Shown here: piece by piece, positions 23,467-30,466 of the stretch
Layout: every line of letters begins with the position of its first letter
Position numbering within the stretch: the first letter of the stretch is position 1
Source of the DNA: a virus
DNA length: 38,450 nt
Reading direction: 5' to 3' (one strand)
IMG/VR virus record: IMGVR_UViG_3300022744_000064
Coordinates: 1 to 38,450 of that record
The notes under the pieces: model-generated
What the model saw: the letters and a program-made list of their open reading frames with translations, nothing else
What the model was told of the DNA's origin: nothing
Databases searched by the model: none
Made by a program: the position numbers and the translations under genes

Positions 23467-23872
23467 TTTGTTGCCTCGACGCAATTAGCGTGTCTAGTCT
23501 TGTATTTACCTGCCTAACGCTCTCGGTCATTTCCTGCCTTGACGATTTAAGCTCCAAAAAGAGATCAGTGCGCAAGCTGTTCATGCAATTTCTAACTTCT
23601 ACCCCAACTGTTTTAATGTCCTGATCGAGCTTTCCCAAATCTTTTCGCGTCTCCTCGCGTAGTTTTGATATTTCCGCTTCATGTTCTTTTTTGTTTGCGT
23701 CCACCTTGGCCTCGACCTGGGCCGCGCGGTTGATGCAGTTTTTCTGCAGCGCTACTATTTGTCCTTTTAAAGTGGAGAGAACATATCTGCCGCCCCACCC
23801 TACCAACGCAACCATTAAGCCTAGAATGTATATTCCAAGCTGTTGCACCATTTGCATAATTTGTTCTGGCAT
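23453..23872 (-). CDS. First late gene: membrane-anchored coiled-coil protein (possible spanin-like)
   Basis: A 139-aa protein with one N-terminal membrane segment (about 10-32, LGIYILGLMVALVGWGGRYV) followed by about 100 residues of charged coiled coil (EAKVDANKKEHEAEISKLRE onward). This topology is that of an inner-membrane spanin (Rz), and the gene sits next to the endolysin and holin. I see no clear Rz1-like lipoprotein embedded in or next to it. A holin regulator or XhlA-like protein is the alternative. Confidence 0.6.
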   Translation of the reverse strand: MPEQIMQMVQQLGIYILGLMVALVGWGGRYVLSTLKGQIVALQKNCINRAAQVEAKVDANKKEHEAEISKLREETRKDLGKLDQDIKTVGVEVRNCMNSLRTDLFLELKSSRQEMTESVRQVNTRLDTLIASRQQNGQL

Positions 23873-23894
23873 CTTCGGGGTGTCCGTTGGGAAT

Positions 23895-23916
23895 AAAAAA
23901 CCCGCACTAGGCGGGT
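23895..23916 (-). terminator. Terminator in front of the late genes
   Basis: On the minus strand ACCCGC pairs with GCGGGT (23900-23916), followed by T residues (23895-23900). It lies only 23 bases before the first late gene, so late transcription must read through it. Confidence 0.8.
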
Positions 23917-24020
23917 CAGAATATTTTTAAACTAAGCGAAAATAATACTTGCGTTGCGCGTAACGGGGGTTGGGCTTAAATCACTTTGTCTTTCAAGCAT
24001 TTTCCAACCCTCCAAAACGC

Positions 24021-24046
24021 AAAAACCCCGGTTTTTAGGCCGAGGT
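24021..24046 (-). terminator. Terminator just after the late promoter (tR'-like)
   Basis: On the minus strand ACCTCGG (24040-24046) pairs with CCGGGGT (24025-24031), with one G-T pair, and runs into TTTTT (24021-24025). It ends about 50 nt after the predicted start of the promoter at 24080-24108. It also follows the last early gene. Confidence 0.8.
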
Positions 24047-24079
24047 CTTTTATTTGTGTGCATAATTCCACTATGGAAA

Positions 24080-24108
24080 AAAGTAGCACGATATTGAGCA
24101 CTGGTCAA
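24080..24108 (-). promoter_or_regulatory. Candidate late promoter (pR'-like)
   Basis: On the minus strand -35 TTGACC (24103-24108) and -10 TACTTT (24080-24085) are exactly 17 bp apart, at the stop codon of the last early gene. The predicted transcript meets a terminator after about 50 nt and another before the first late gene, which is the arrangement of lambda pR' and tR'. Confidence 0.6.
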
Positions 24109-24686
24109 TAATCCAGTTGCTTTTCTTTTATCCTTCTTGCTATCTCGCCACCCACATAACCAAGTGCCCGCCCTGGCAAATCCAATGCTATATCGCGCAA
24201 CAAATCATAATGCCTGCGGTATCGAGTGAAGAACACTTCATGTTCAATGCCCATACGCTTTGAAAGCTCCACAAAGTGCCCCCGTGATTTTCTGCAGGGC
24301 TTGCCATCCTCTATCAAATTATCGTCCCTAATCGCGTCCTGTAGCGCCTGATCGGCAAGTATAGAAATGCTGCGGCGCTGGCTTTCAATATCAACATGCG
24401 GGCGCTGGGTGGCGAACTCTTCCAGTAAATACCATTCCACCTGTGCGCGCTCGCTGGTGACCTCCAGGCATTCGGTGTACGCCATCATTCCCCAGCAATA
24501 TGCTATGTAATCGTGTTCTCGCAGGTGGTGAACTGCAGCGATTATCACCCCCCGCTCGGCGTTATCCCAGAACGCATCTGAGGCGGTCAGCTTTGAATCA
24601 CCGCCCCTTATTTGTCGGTAGTCGATCCCTGGGCCGTAAAAACTGAACGCCTGATTCCACGCTAGCCGGGCACTGTTGAATCGCAT
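24105..24686 (-). CDS. Last early gene, in the Q (late antiterminator) position; family not recognised
   Basis: A 193-aa mixed helical protein. I see no zinc motif and no similarity that I can name, including to lambda Q. It contains a helical middle (WDNAERGVIIAAVHHLREHD) and a basic part RKSRGHFVELSKRMG that could be a helix-turn-helix-like unit. The gene is the last of the early operon, and a promoter plus two terminators lie between it and the late genes. A late regulator is therefore the best positional guess. Its start overlaps the stop of the alternative frame of the methyltransferase region (TAATG) and is preceded by AGGGG. Confidence 0.6.
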   Translation of the reverse strand: MRFNSARLAWNQAFSFYGPGIDYRQIRGGDSKLTASDAFWDNAERGVIIAAVHHLREHDYIAYCWGMMAYTECLEVTSERAQVEWYLLEEFATQRPHVDIESQRRSISILADQALQDAIRDDNLIEDGKPCRKSRGHFVELSKRMGIEHEVFFTRYRRHYDLLRDIALDLPGRALGYVGGEIARRIKEKQLDY

Positions 24687-25432
24687 TAATTTTCCCCTTT
24701 ATTGTTTTGACAAAATATTGAATGCTCGTGCAGCCACTCCTGGAACTTGTGCATTTCCAATGGCGCGAGTTCTGTCCACCCGTCTGGCATCCCCATTACC
24801 TTTTCTAATAATCCAGGATTCGGGTATACAGTCTCTTCTGCCTTGCTGAATTTCGCTAACCACTCGCGCAATGTCATCCCATTGTTTTTTTTCTGGCGGC
24901 GCTGAACTTGGTAGGGTGTTGATCCTTTGTGATCGGTGCATGTTGGCGTCGGCAATAATCCATAATCTTTCGCGAAGGTGCGGCGCGCCACATTCGGCAG
25001 CCGATATAACGCCCCATTCAACATAAAACCCCATCGAGGCAAGATCACATAGGCATCTATCAAGTCCGCAATTAATGAGGTTTGGGCTGTTTTCAATGAA
25101 TGCGTATCGGGGTCGTACTTCGCTAATAATTCGCGCCATGTGCCCCCACATTCCACTTCGCTCTCCGATGATTCCTGATTTATTTCCGGCAACGCTGATG
25201 TCTTGACAGGGAAACCCGCCAGAAATAACGTCAACAATTCCCCGCCAAGGGTTTCCGTCAAAAGTCTGCACGTCAGACCAAATTGGGAAAGGTCGCAAAA
25301 TTCCATCGTTTTGTCTTTGCGCCAGAATTTGTGCTGCATTGGCATCACGTTCAACTGCGCAAACGGTTCTCCATCCGAGCAGCTTTCCCCCAAGAATTCC
25401 ACCACCAGCGCCCGCGAATAAAGCCAGCTCAT
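24686..25432 (-). CDS. Long second reading frame overlapping the methyltransferase gene (248 codons)
   Basis: Same strand, different frame, almost fully overlapping the Dcm gene. It starts at ATG four bases inside the Dcm start and shares its AGGAG ribosome binding site, nine bases away instead of five. It stays open for 248 codons and ends as TAATG on the start of the next gene, the ideal form for translational coupling. The product begins MSWLYSRALVVEFLGESCSD and includes LLPTPTC and MPDGWTELAPLEMHKFQEWL. From memory, many phage hypothetical proteins begin MSWLYSRALV and contain such PTPT and GWT segments, so this frame seems to be conserved elsewhere. Those entries may merely be mis-called frames of other dcm genes. 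The Dcm frame is certainly real; this one is open to test. Confidence 0.4.
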   Translation of the reverse strand: MSWLYSRALVVEFLGESCSDGEPFAQLNVMPMQHKFWRKDKTMEFCDLSQFGLTCRLLTETLGGELLTLFLAGFPVKTSALPEINQESSESEVECGGTWRELLAKYDPDTHSLKTAQTSLIADLIDAYVILPRWGFMLNGALYRLPNVARRTFAKDYGLLPTPTCTDHKGSTPYQVQRRQKKNNGMTLREWLAKFSKAEETVYPNPGLLEKVMGMPDGWTELAPLEMHKFQEWLHEHSIFCQNNKGEN

Positions 25433-25436
25433 TCAT
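24699..25436 (-). CDS. dcm: DNA cytosine-5 methyltransferase (Dcm type)
   Basis: A 245-aa C5 methyltransferase starting at ATG 25436, five bases after AGGAG; a longer frame upstream would overlap the resolvase gene and lacks conserved sequence. Motif I is LFAGAGGGILGG (6-17) and motif IV SGGFPCQDIS with catalytic Cys77. Motif VI is FIENS (113-117), motif VIII LRERLWIIA (154-162), and motif IX/X AIGNAQVP near the end. The target-recognition region between VIII and IX is only about 50 residues, so the enzyme is at the small end of the family. It probably protects phage DNA from host restriction or modifies it for regulation; no cognate endonuclease is nearby. The gene fully overlaps a second open frame. 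Confidence 0.9.
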   Translation of the reverse strand: MNELALFAGAGGGILGGKLLGWRTVCAVERDANAAQILAQRQNDGILRPFPIWSDVQTFDGNPWRGIVDVISGGFPCQDISVAGNKSGIIGERSGMWGHMARIISEVRPRYAFIENSPNLINCGLDRCLCDLASMGFYVEWGVISAAECGAPHLRERLWIIADANMHRSQRINTLPSSAPPEKKQWDDIARVVSEIQQGRRDCIPESWIIRKGNGDARRVDRTRAIGNAQVPGVAARAFNILSKQ

Positions 25437-25438
25437 CT

Positions 25439-25885
25439 TTACTCCTGTAGCGCCAAATACCCAAAAAACGCAGCCGCCCGAGAATCCGGATTGCTGCGCC
25501 CCGTCCATCCTGTTATTTTCTCGAATAATTCCTTTTTATCCGACCAATTGCCTTTTTGCGGCGCGTGCAAAACATAGGGAATTTTGTAGTAATCGAGCCA
25601 TTTCATAAGCTCTAATTGCGCTTGCTGGCAGCGGCCTATGTGCATTGCAACCTTGCTTTCTGCCGCTTTGCTTGCCTTTTTGTTCCGTGTGTAAACGAAT
25701 TGGTTTTGCATTACGTTTTCGATGGAAAACATGACGGCCCCTGATTCGCGCAGCATTGGCAAATGCCATGTAAATATTTCTACCGCCGTAGCTGATGCGC
25801 ACACGATTAATTTTCCATCGTTGAAAACTGCAAACCCGTGGCGGTCTGAATCCGGGTCTATGCCAACAATAATTTTACGATCCAC
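25439..25885 (-). CDS. RuvC-like Holliday junction resolvase
   Basis: The start is taken as GTG 25885, whose TAGTG overlap with the upstream stop is typical of this operon, giving 148 aa. IIVGIDPDSDRHGFAV (5-20) carries the first acidic residue (Asp10) of the RNase H fold, SIENV (54-58) holds Glu56, and NPDSRAAAFFGYLA near the C-terminus supplies the last Asp (134). This is the layout of RuvC-type nucleases. Phage versions resolve branched replication and recombination intermediates before packaging. Confidence 0.75.
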   Translation of the reverse strand: MDRKIIVGIDPDSDRHGFAVFNDGKLIVCASATAVEIFTWHLPMLRESGAVMFSIENVMQNQFVYTRNKKASKAAESKVAMHIGRCQQAQLELMKWLDYYKIPYVLHAPQKGNWSDKKELFEKITGWTGRSNPDSRAAAFFGYLALQE

Positions 25886-26247
25886 TACCGCCACCAATTC
25901 GCTATAGCCGCAAAAACATCCAACGGGCACTCATGCCGCAATGGGTATTTCTGCAATTGTTTGTGCCACAAATCAGACTGCGGCCCGTGAATTTCTCTAA
26001 ATTTCTTCCGGCTTCCGTGCGTCACAATATCGTCACAGCCTTGGCACAAACCCAAAATAAACCACGGCCCCACATAAGCTTTGTTGTGCTTAAACGTGGA
26101 GCCTTCGCAGTGGTGACCAATTAAAGGCGCCTGATTACCGCAAGCAGAACAGCACTCCAAATCCGTTTTAATCCACACCAAATGCCGCATGGCTGCAGCG
26201 CTTGGCGCGGGGGATTTCTTAGTGATTTTCCGCTGCAACTTCGCCAC
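25885..26247 (-). CDS. Ref-like HNH-type recombination nuclease
   Basis: A 120-aa zinc-binding nuclease candidate. ECCSACGN (31-38) provides Cys ligands. LIGHHCEGSTFKHNKAYVGP (42-61) holds the His-His pair and Gly typical of Ref-type HNH domains. FILGLCQGCDDIVTHGSRKK (63-82) completes the second metal site, and FREIHGPQSDLWHKQL is the family's C-terminal helix. P1 Ref is a RecA-dependent nuclease that enhances recombination; related small proteins sit in many phage recombination clusters. It overlaps the RdgC end and the resolvase start. Confidence 0.65.
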   Translation of the reverse strand: MAKLQRKITKKSPAPSAAAMRHLVWIKTDLECCSACGNQAPLIGHHCEGSTFKHNKAYVGPWFILGLCQGCDDIVTHGSRKKFREIHGPQSDLWHKQLQKYPLRHECPLDVFAAIANWWR

Positions 26248-27124
26248 CCAGCGCGCCAGTTAAATCGCTTAAAAATTCGCGGATAGTCGCCGACATAATA
26301 AAAAACTGTGCGTCGAACTCTTCTGCAGCGGTTTCGGGCTTGCGGTCTCCCGCCTGTTCGCTAAGTAAATCCGAGAATTTGAGCTGCTTAATTCCCAGCC
26401 ATTCATCAAGCGTAAAAGTTAATTTTTCGCCCCAGGCGAGGGACAGCTTTTGAACACGCAAGCCAACGCTTAAGTGATTGCCAATCTCTTCAGAGCTTAA
26501 ATCCTGCTTTTTAGCTTTGATATTTCGCCCGTCTTTGGGTGCTGACAGCTCGCACGATTCACCCAGCATAAATGGCGCTTGCGCATAACCCTGGCGCACC
26601 CATTCAGTCATGAGCAATTCAGGGTTGGTTTCGGTTTGCAGAGGTGTGCATGGCAAATTCCCTATGGCCAAACTCAATTCGTGAATAAATCCCTCAGCGC
26701 GCTTTGTTGAAGCGGTATTGATAATCATCCGCTGATTTATGAAATCAATGTACGCATAGTCCAGGCGATCACGAACAAATGCGCGCGGGAGCAACGAAAA
26801 TATAATTTCATCTTTCAGATCCTGGCGCTCTTTACGGCCCAGCTTGCGCGATTGCGCTTGCTCAATCTCCTTAACCTTTTCATTCACCGCCGCATTAACG
26901 ACGGCGCTGGGCAATATTTTCTCCTGCGTTTTAATGCACATCATTATGCAGTGGTTGACCACATGAATAAGGCTTTCACTGCCTGCAATGGGCGGCACAA
27001 ATCCCCGGCGCATAGCATCAAGGTTGCCGCAGGGCGCAAACTTATGCGCATCGAGCGCGGCATCAAGCGCCAAATCATGCAAATCAAATTTGATATTGTA
27101 AATTCTTAAATTCTTAAACCACAT
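26219..27124 (-). CDS. rdgC: Recombination-associated protein RdgC
   Basis: A 301-aa protein matching bacterial RdgC along its length: MWFKNLRIYNI at the start, then GFVPPIAGSESLIHVVNHCI, EEKILPSAVVNAAVNEKV-type sequence, LKDEIIFSLLPRAF, and SLAIGNLPCTPLQTE. RdgC forms a ring dimer around DNA and limits RecA activity. Bacterial genes normally encode it, and its presence in a phage early operon next to Ref-like and RuvC-like nucleases suggests control of recombination on replicating phage DNA. It is close to full length. GAGGG precedes the ATG. Confidence 0.92.
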   Translation of the reverse strand: MWFKNLRIYNIKFDLHDLALDAALDAHKFAPCGNLDAMRRGFVPPIAGSESLIHVVNHCIMMCIKTQEKILPSAVVNAAVNEKVKEIEQAQSRKLGRKERQDLKDEIIFSLLPRAFVRDRLDYAYIDFINQRMIINTASTKRAEGFIHELSLAIGNLPCTPLQTETNPELLMTEWVRQGYAQAPFMLGESCELSAPKDGRNIKAKKQDLSSEEIGNHLSVGLRVQKLSLAWGEKLTFTLDEWLGIKQLKFSDLLSEQAGDRKPETAAEEFDAQFFIMSATIREFLSDLTGALGGEVAAENH

Positions 27125-27133
27125 AACTGACCC

Positions 27134-27592
27134 TCATTTATTTTGTTTTTTAACAGCGTCGGCATATTCGCCTTTAGACTCCAAAATTGTCCCGCGCTGC
27201 GCCGCGAACATTTGCAGCCAATTCATAAACATCAACTTCTCCCCCTTTTTCCAATCCTTCATGCTGGTGTAATCCGTTTTGCTGCGCTTGGTTAGCGGAC
27301 AATAAACTTTATGCACCATCCAGGGTTCCTGTGTTTCGTGATAAAACCAGCCTTTTGCACTGCGCTTAATTCCCTCTAGCATTCCTTTTGTTACTTGCTT
27401 GGGGTGGCACTGCGCTAAATCTGCCGCGAATTCAGTAAGCCAAACATGCACTAGTGAGTTCATCGGCAGTGTCCCCTCTTCACACTGCACAACCTTGTAA
27501 ACCGTGTGCTTGTGCTTATCGAAATTATCAATCAACCGTGTATGCGCAGCGGCTAGCGTTGCACGACTATTGACGATAAATTCCTCGGCCAT
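27134..27592 (-). CDS. Early-operon protein in the recombination cluster (152 aa), weakly NinB-like
   Basis: I do not recognise it with confidence. It is basic, aromatic-rich and soluble. The C-terminal pattern PLTKRSKTDYTSMKDWKKGE followed by FMNWLQMFAAQRGTIL resembles the ends of small phage proteins of the NinB/Orf group, which help load recombinases on ssDNA, and the neighbours (RdgC, Ref-like) fit such a role. No catalytic motif is seen. It starts two bases after the upstream stop. Confidence 0.5.
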   Translation of the reverse strand: MAEEFIVNSRATLAAAHTRLIDNFDKHKHTVYKVVQCEEGTLPMNSLVHVWLTEFAADLAQCHPKQVTKGMLEGIKRSAKGWFYHETQEPWMVHKVYCPLTKRSKTDYTSMKDWKKGEKLMFMNWLQMFAAQRGTILESKGEYADAVKKQNK

Positions 27593-27594
27593 TT

Positions 27595-27933
27595 CTAAAA
27601 CCCATGCGCAAACGCTAATTTTTTAAACTCAGCAACTCCGCTCTCTCCAAAGAACTGCCCAAGCTGATTATCTGGAACCCTCAGAGGAATGTATTTTCGC
27701 GATTCCCTGGCATGCGTGTTTTGCGTTCCGTAAATCGGTACTTCCGTGTGGAATACGTGAGTAGGGTTTTCAAGATCGGTAAACGGCGCAATCCATTTTT
27801 TAGGAGCAGGCAACGGCGCGGCAAAATAACTACGCAATTCCTTTTCGCCGTTTTTGTAAAATAACTCAACAGCAATGGGTGATTTAGCGTTAGCTGTTCT
27901 TATCCGATCTTCTATAAAGTGTTTGCTTTTCAT
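27595..27933 (-). CDS. Hypothetical early protein (112 aa)
   Basis: No recognised family. It is basic and aromatic with mixed alpha/beta character (SPIAVELFYKNGEKELRSYF, then YIPLRVPDNQLGQFFGESGV), has no membrane segment and no clear motif. The gene lies between a membrane-protein gene and the recombination cluster and is read in the same early operon. Confidence 0.5.
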   Translation of the reverse strand: MKSKHFIEDRIRTANAKSPIAVELFYKNGEKELRSYFAAPLPAPKKWIAPFTDLENPTHVFHTEVPIYGTQNTHARESRKYIPLRVPDNQLGQFFGESGVAEFKKLAFAHGF

Positions 27934-27961
27934 TCGTACGCCCTCATAACGATTGCAAAAG

Positions 27962-28273
27962 TTATTTATCTAAAAGCTTTCCAATGCCTTGCAAAATCTG
28001 CTCAAAGTCACCGCTGCTGTAGTGCTTAGAATATTTATCGTAGGTAATATTTTTTATCTGCAGTAATTGGCATTCCAATTTCTCAGCATGCTTGAGAGCT
28101 TCGTTTTGATCCCTAAATAATTTTATAACCCTAATTGCTACGTTAAAAATCATGGTGAAAACTATAAGGCTTGATATTGAATTAATTGAGATCCATGCTA
28201 CCGCGATCAGCTGCGCGTCTCCGCTTACAGCGCTTAAAGTTTCAAGTATTAATTTTAATTGCTCAATGTCCAC
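27962..28273 (-). CDS. Small membrane protein of the early operon (103 aa)
   Basis: GTG 28273 is preferred because GAGAGGA lies seven bases upstream; another GTG at 28306 would add 11 residues. The product has a hydrophobic stretch of about 35 residues (LIAVAWISINSISSLIVFTM and on), likely one or two membrane segments. A charged helical tail with coiled-coil character (DQNEALKHAEKLECQLLQIK) follows. Function unknown; membrane proteins in this position can act in superinfection exclusion or host takeover, but nothing here proves it. Confidence 0.55.
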   Translation of the reverse strand: MDIEQLKLILETLSAVSGDAQLIAVAWISINSISSLIVFTMIFNVAIRVIKLFRDQNEALKHAEKLECQLLQIKNITYDKYSKHYSSGDFEQILQGIGKLLDK

Positions 28274-28327
28274 GTTTAATCCTCTCTTGGTAGTTTCTAA
28301 TAGCACAGGTGTTTAGGTTTCCGTATT

Positions 28328-29191
28328 TCATCGCCCAATCCGCCCGGATTTCCAGTCAAGCGTGAACGCCTTTCCGCCACCTTCGCGCATGCGGTCAAGC
28401 AGACGCTCACCAATGAACGACTTAAGCCCTTTTCGCGTAACGCCGTTTTCAATTTGATCTTGCAGTGGCAAATTGGTAAGCAGAATTGTTGGTTTGCAAC
28501 TCTCATAACGAGAATTCAAAATCTCAAAAATAATTTGGTGCTCGTTATCGCTGCCAGACTGAACGCCAACCTCATCAACGATTAATAAATCCGGCATGAT
28601 AAAAATATTCATAGCCGCCGATTCGTCCTCATCGTTTTTCCCCCAGCTAGAGCGAACGCGCCGTACTATTCCTGCAGCCGTTGAAAATAACGCGGTGTAA
28701 CCATTGGCGATAATTTCATTGGCAATCCCTATGCTTAGGTGAGTTTTACCGGTGCCTACAGTGCCGGATAAAATTATTGAACTGCCCAGTTTTAAAACCT
28801 CGTCGAATTTATCTGCGTAGGTTCTGCAGAAATCCAAAACTGCCGCTTGCTTGTCGCAGTGAGTTTCGTAATTCCCCAAGGTGCGGTCTTTGAAACGCTG
28901 AGGTATGCAAGCAGATTCAAAGCGGCTGGCGATTAGCCTGGATCGGTTTTCCGCCTGCATCCGAATCGACGCTTCACGATCGCGTTGTTTTTCTAATTCG
29001 GCATGGCACTCAGGGCAAACACCGGAAGCTACCAGACCGTTTTTGTCGATAAATTCATCGTGAGTGAATTTGCCGTGGCTTTCGCACTCGGATTCTTTTC
29101 GTCCCAAAAATTCAAATCCAGCTCTGCGCCTGGCCGCACGAACAAGCTCTCGAACGTAATCCTGAACTTCGGTTTCGATCGTTTCTGACAT
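28328..29191 (-). CDS. DnaC-like helicase loader (P-type replication protein)
   Basis: A 287-aa AAA+ protein starting at ATG 29191, with GGGAG upstream. A Cys/His cluster (C36, H39, C59, C62, H63) forms a probable N-terminal zinc ribbon. Walker A is GTVGTGKT (143-150), Walker B LLIVDEVG (202-209), and sensor region ILLTNLPL follows near 250. It is the DnaC/IstB-type loader that brings the host replicative helicase to the phage origin, working with the O-like initiator encoded just upstream. Confidence 0.85.
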   Translation of the reverse strand: MSETIETEVQDYVRELVRAARRRAGFEFLGRKESECESHGKFTHDEFIDKNGLVASGVCPECHAELEKQRDREASIRMQAENRSRLIASRFESACIPQRFKDRTLGNYETHCDKQAAVLDFCRTYADKFDEVLKLGSSIILSGTVGTGKTHLSIGIANEIIANGYTALFSTAAGIVRRVRSSWGKNDEDESAAMNIFIMPDLLIVDEVGVQSGSDNEHQIIFEILNSRYESCKPTILLTNLPLQDQIENGVTRKGLKSFIGERLLDRMREGGGKAFTLDWKSGRIGR

Positions 29192-29193
29192 TC

Positions 29194-30006
29194 TCAAAAG
29201 CTCCCGTCTGGGTTAATTCCGCGTTGATAATCTTCAGGGGTAAATCCAAGTGTTCCGGCATTGTGGCGCGCTGGGGCAGCCCTGGGAGGTGGAACAATCC
29301 ACGGGTTTTGAATGTGCCCACCAGGACCAAAAAACGTAGACCACTGCAAAACGTACTGGGTATTCAGGCTGCCGTTGGCGGTGACAAAGCGTCGGTATCG
29401 CTGAACAGCCTCAAGCATTTCGTCAGGAGTAAAACCCTCTTTGGTGCGGGCATTGGCAGCGGCAAAGGCTTTGCGCTTGTCGTTGCTTCCGGCCCTGGGT
29501 GGATACTCGGCCAGAATTTTTTCAAACCACTCCGGGTACTCCGGTTTTGATTTTTTTACAGGGGCGGAATTTTCAATAGTTATGGTTTGTTCAATGGTTT
29601 GTTCAATGGTTTGTTCTTTGTACTTGGTAAAATTTGCCAAATTGGAGTTGGTAAATTCTGCCAAATTGGTATTGGTGTTATCTTCCAAGTTGGGCAATTC
29701 TTCCAAGTTGGTAAATTCTGCCAAATTGGTATTTAGTCTTTCTGGAAAGGTTAGGCGGTACTCATTGCACCCGGTAAAACCTTTTTTCTTTTTCGTCAGC
29801 CACCCTTTGTCAGCAAGGCTTGTGGTAATTTTTGACACCCTCGGAACGTCGCTAATATTTGCGCGCTCAGCAATACTCGCAGTTGATGGCCAAACCAAAT
29901 TCGTTGACTTGCTTCTAAATGAAAACAGAGCAAGCAGAACGCGTCGCTCTGTGTCAGTTAGCAACATATCGGTTAGCGCTTCTAACGGGGCAACAAGCAA
30001 CGCCAT
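29194..30006 (-). CDS. Replication initiator (lambda O-like)
   Basis: A 270-aa protein. The first 85 residues form a winged-helix domain (MLLTDTERRVLLALFSFRSK, then PSTASIAERANISDVPRVSK) like replication proteins of the O/DnaT group. Residues about 90-140 are a low-complexity linker (NTNLAEFTN and EQTI repeats) encoded by iterons. The C-terminal part (EWFEKILAEYPPRAGSNDKR, then WSTFFGPGGHIQNPW) is common in phage initiators and may bind the helicase loader. As in lambda, the origin seems to lie inside this gene. It is followed two bases later by the DnaC-like gene. Confidence 0.8.
   Translation of the reverse strand: MALLVAPLEALTDMLLTDTERRVLLALFSFRSKSTNLVWPSTASIAERANISDVPRVSKITTSLADKGWLTKKKKGFTGCNEYRLTFPERLNTNLAEFTNLEELPNLEDNTNTNLAEFTNSNLANFTKYKEQTIEQTIEQTITIENSAPVKKSKPEYPEWFEKILAEYPPRAGSNDKRKAFAAANARTKEGFTPDEMLEAVQRYRRFVTANGSLNTQYVLQWSTFFGPGGHIQNPWIVPPPRAAPARHNAGTLGFTPEDYQRGINPDGSF
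29582..29617 (+). repeat. Three 12-bp direct repeats next to the iterons
   Basis: ATGGTTTGTTCA is repeated three times without gaps (the last copy ends CT). It encodes a repeated Glu-Gln-Thr-Ile in the O-like protein. It lies on the loader-gene side of the iterons, where lambda has its easily melted AT-rich segment. Confidence 0.7.
29622..29729 (+). repeat. ori: Origin iterons inside the O-like gene (four 24-bp units)
   Basis: Related 24-bp units lie at 29622-29645, 29646-29669, 29688-29711 and 29706-29729. The second and fourth are identical, and that identity extends over 28 bp. Each has an inverted-repeat core of the form TTGGTAAATTCTGCCAA, as expected for binding by a dimeric initiator. 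Lambda also carries four O-binding iterons within gene O. This is the likely replication origin. Confidence 0.7.
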
Positions 30007-30009
30007 TGC

Positions 30010-30144
30010 TTAATCAATCCACCCAGTGTTGGTAACCTGCTCTACTTCTTTAAACCGAGCACGCGCCTTCAGAGCTTCGTCTATCTCGCTCATAAGCACA
30101 GCGAGAAGGCACCAAACAAACCCCAGGTATTTTTTAATGGCCAT
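30010..30144 (-). CDS. Tiny early protein with hydrophobic N-terminus (44 aa)
   Basis: ATG at 30144 follows AGGGGG. Residues 4-18 (KKYLGFVWCLLAVLM) are hydrophobic, and the rest is a charged helix ending TNTGWID. It stops four bases before the O-like gene begins. A single membrane anchor or a signal-like segment is possible. No known family. Confidence 0.5.
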   Translation of the reverse strand: MAIKKYLGFVWCLLAVLMSEIDEALKARARFKEVEQVTNTGWID

Positions 30145-30156
30145 GGAAAACCCCCT

Positions 30157-30177
30157 AAAAAAACCCCTTTGCAGGGG
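30157..30177 (-). terminator. Early-operon terminator with GCAA loop
   Basis: On the minus strand CCCCT-GCAA-AGGGG (30164-30177) is followed by seven T (30157-30163). It lies after the second early gene and before the replication genes, like lambda tR1, and would need antitermination or partial readthrough. Confidence 0.75.
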
Positions 30178-30205
30178 CTGAAAATCGGCAATTTCTTGAC
30201 GGTGG

Positions 30206-30430
30206 CTAATGCGCTCTAATTACATCCTGAGAGCGGCGGCAAAATTCCTTCGACTGCAATATGGCGCGCTCTTCGGCTTGCTCAACAAGCCTTATGAAGT
30301 ACGCGGTCATGATTGAGGCCAGTTGGCCCGGTATAAATTTCTGAACTCGCAAATACCGCTTGATCAGGTTTTTGCTTACTAAATACTTCTTTTCGACGTT
30401 TCTAATATCGTCTGGGTCTGCGTATGCCAT
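30206..30430 (-). CDS. Second early gene, in the cII position (74 aa)
   Basis: The protein is basic and helical (VEKKYLVSKNLIKRYLRVQK, then EQAEERAILQSKEFCRR). It occupies the place of cII, directly after cro, but I see no convincing CII-type helix-turn-helix. The N-terminal DPDDIRNVEKKYLVSKNLIK might be a degenerate DNA-binding unit. A regulatory role is only suggested by position. Confidence 0.5.
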   Translation of the reverse strand: MAYADPDDIRNVEKKYLVSKNLIKRYLRVQKFIPGQLASIMTAYFIRLVEQAEERAILQSKEFCRRSQDVIRAH

Positions 30431-30466
30431 GGTGTTACTCCTTCAGGGCTTATTTCGGGGTTGGGT

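Noticed and set aside
24105-24686. Assignment of the 193-aa protein as lambda Q.
   Set aside because: The position fits, but the sequence lacks the zinc-binding Cys cluster and other landmarks of lambda Q. Kept as positional inference only.
29582-29729. Repeat cluster that could be taken for a small CRISPR array.
   Set aside because: The units lie in a coding frame, are directly adjacent or overlapping, lack unique spacers, and no cas genes are present. They fit origin iterons.
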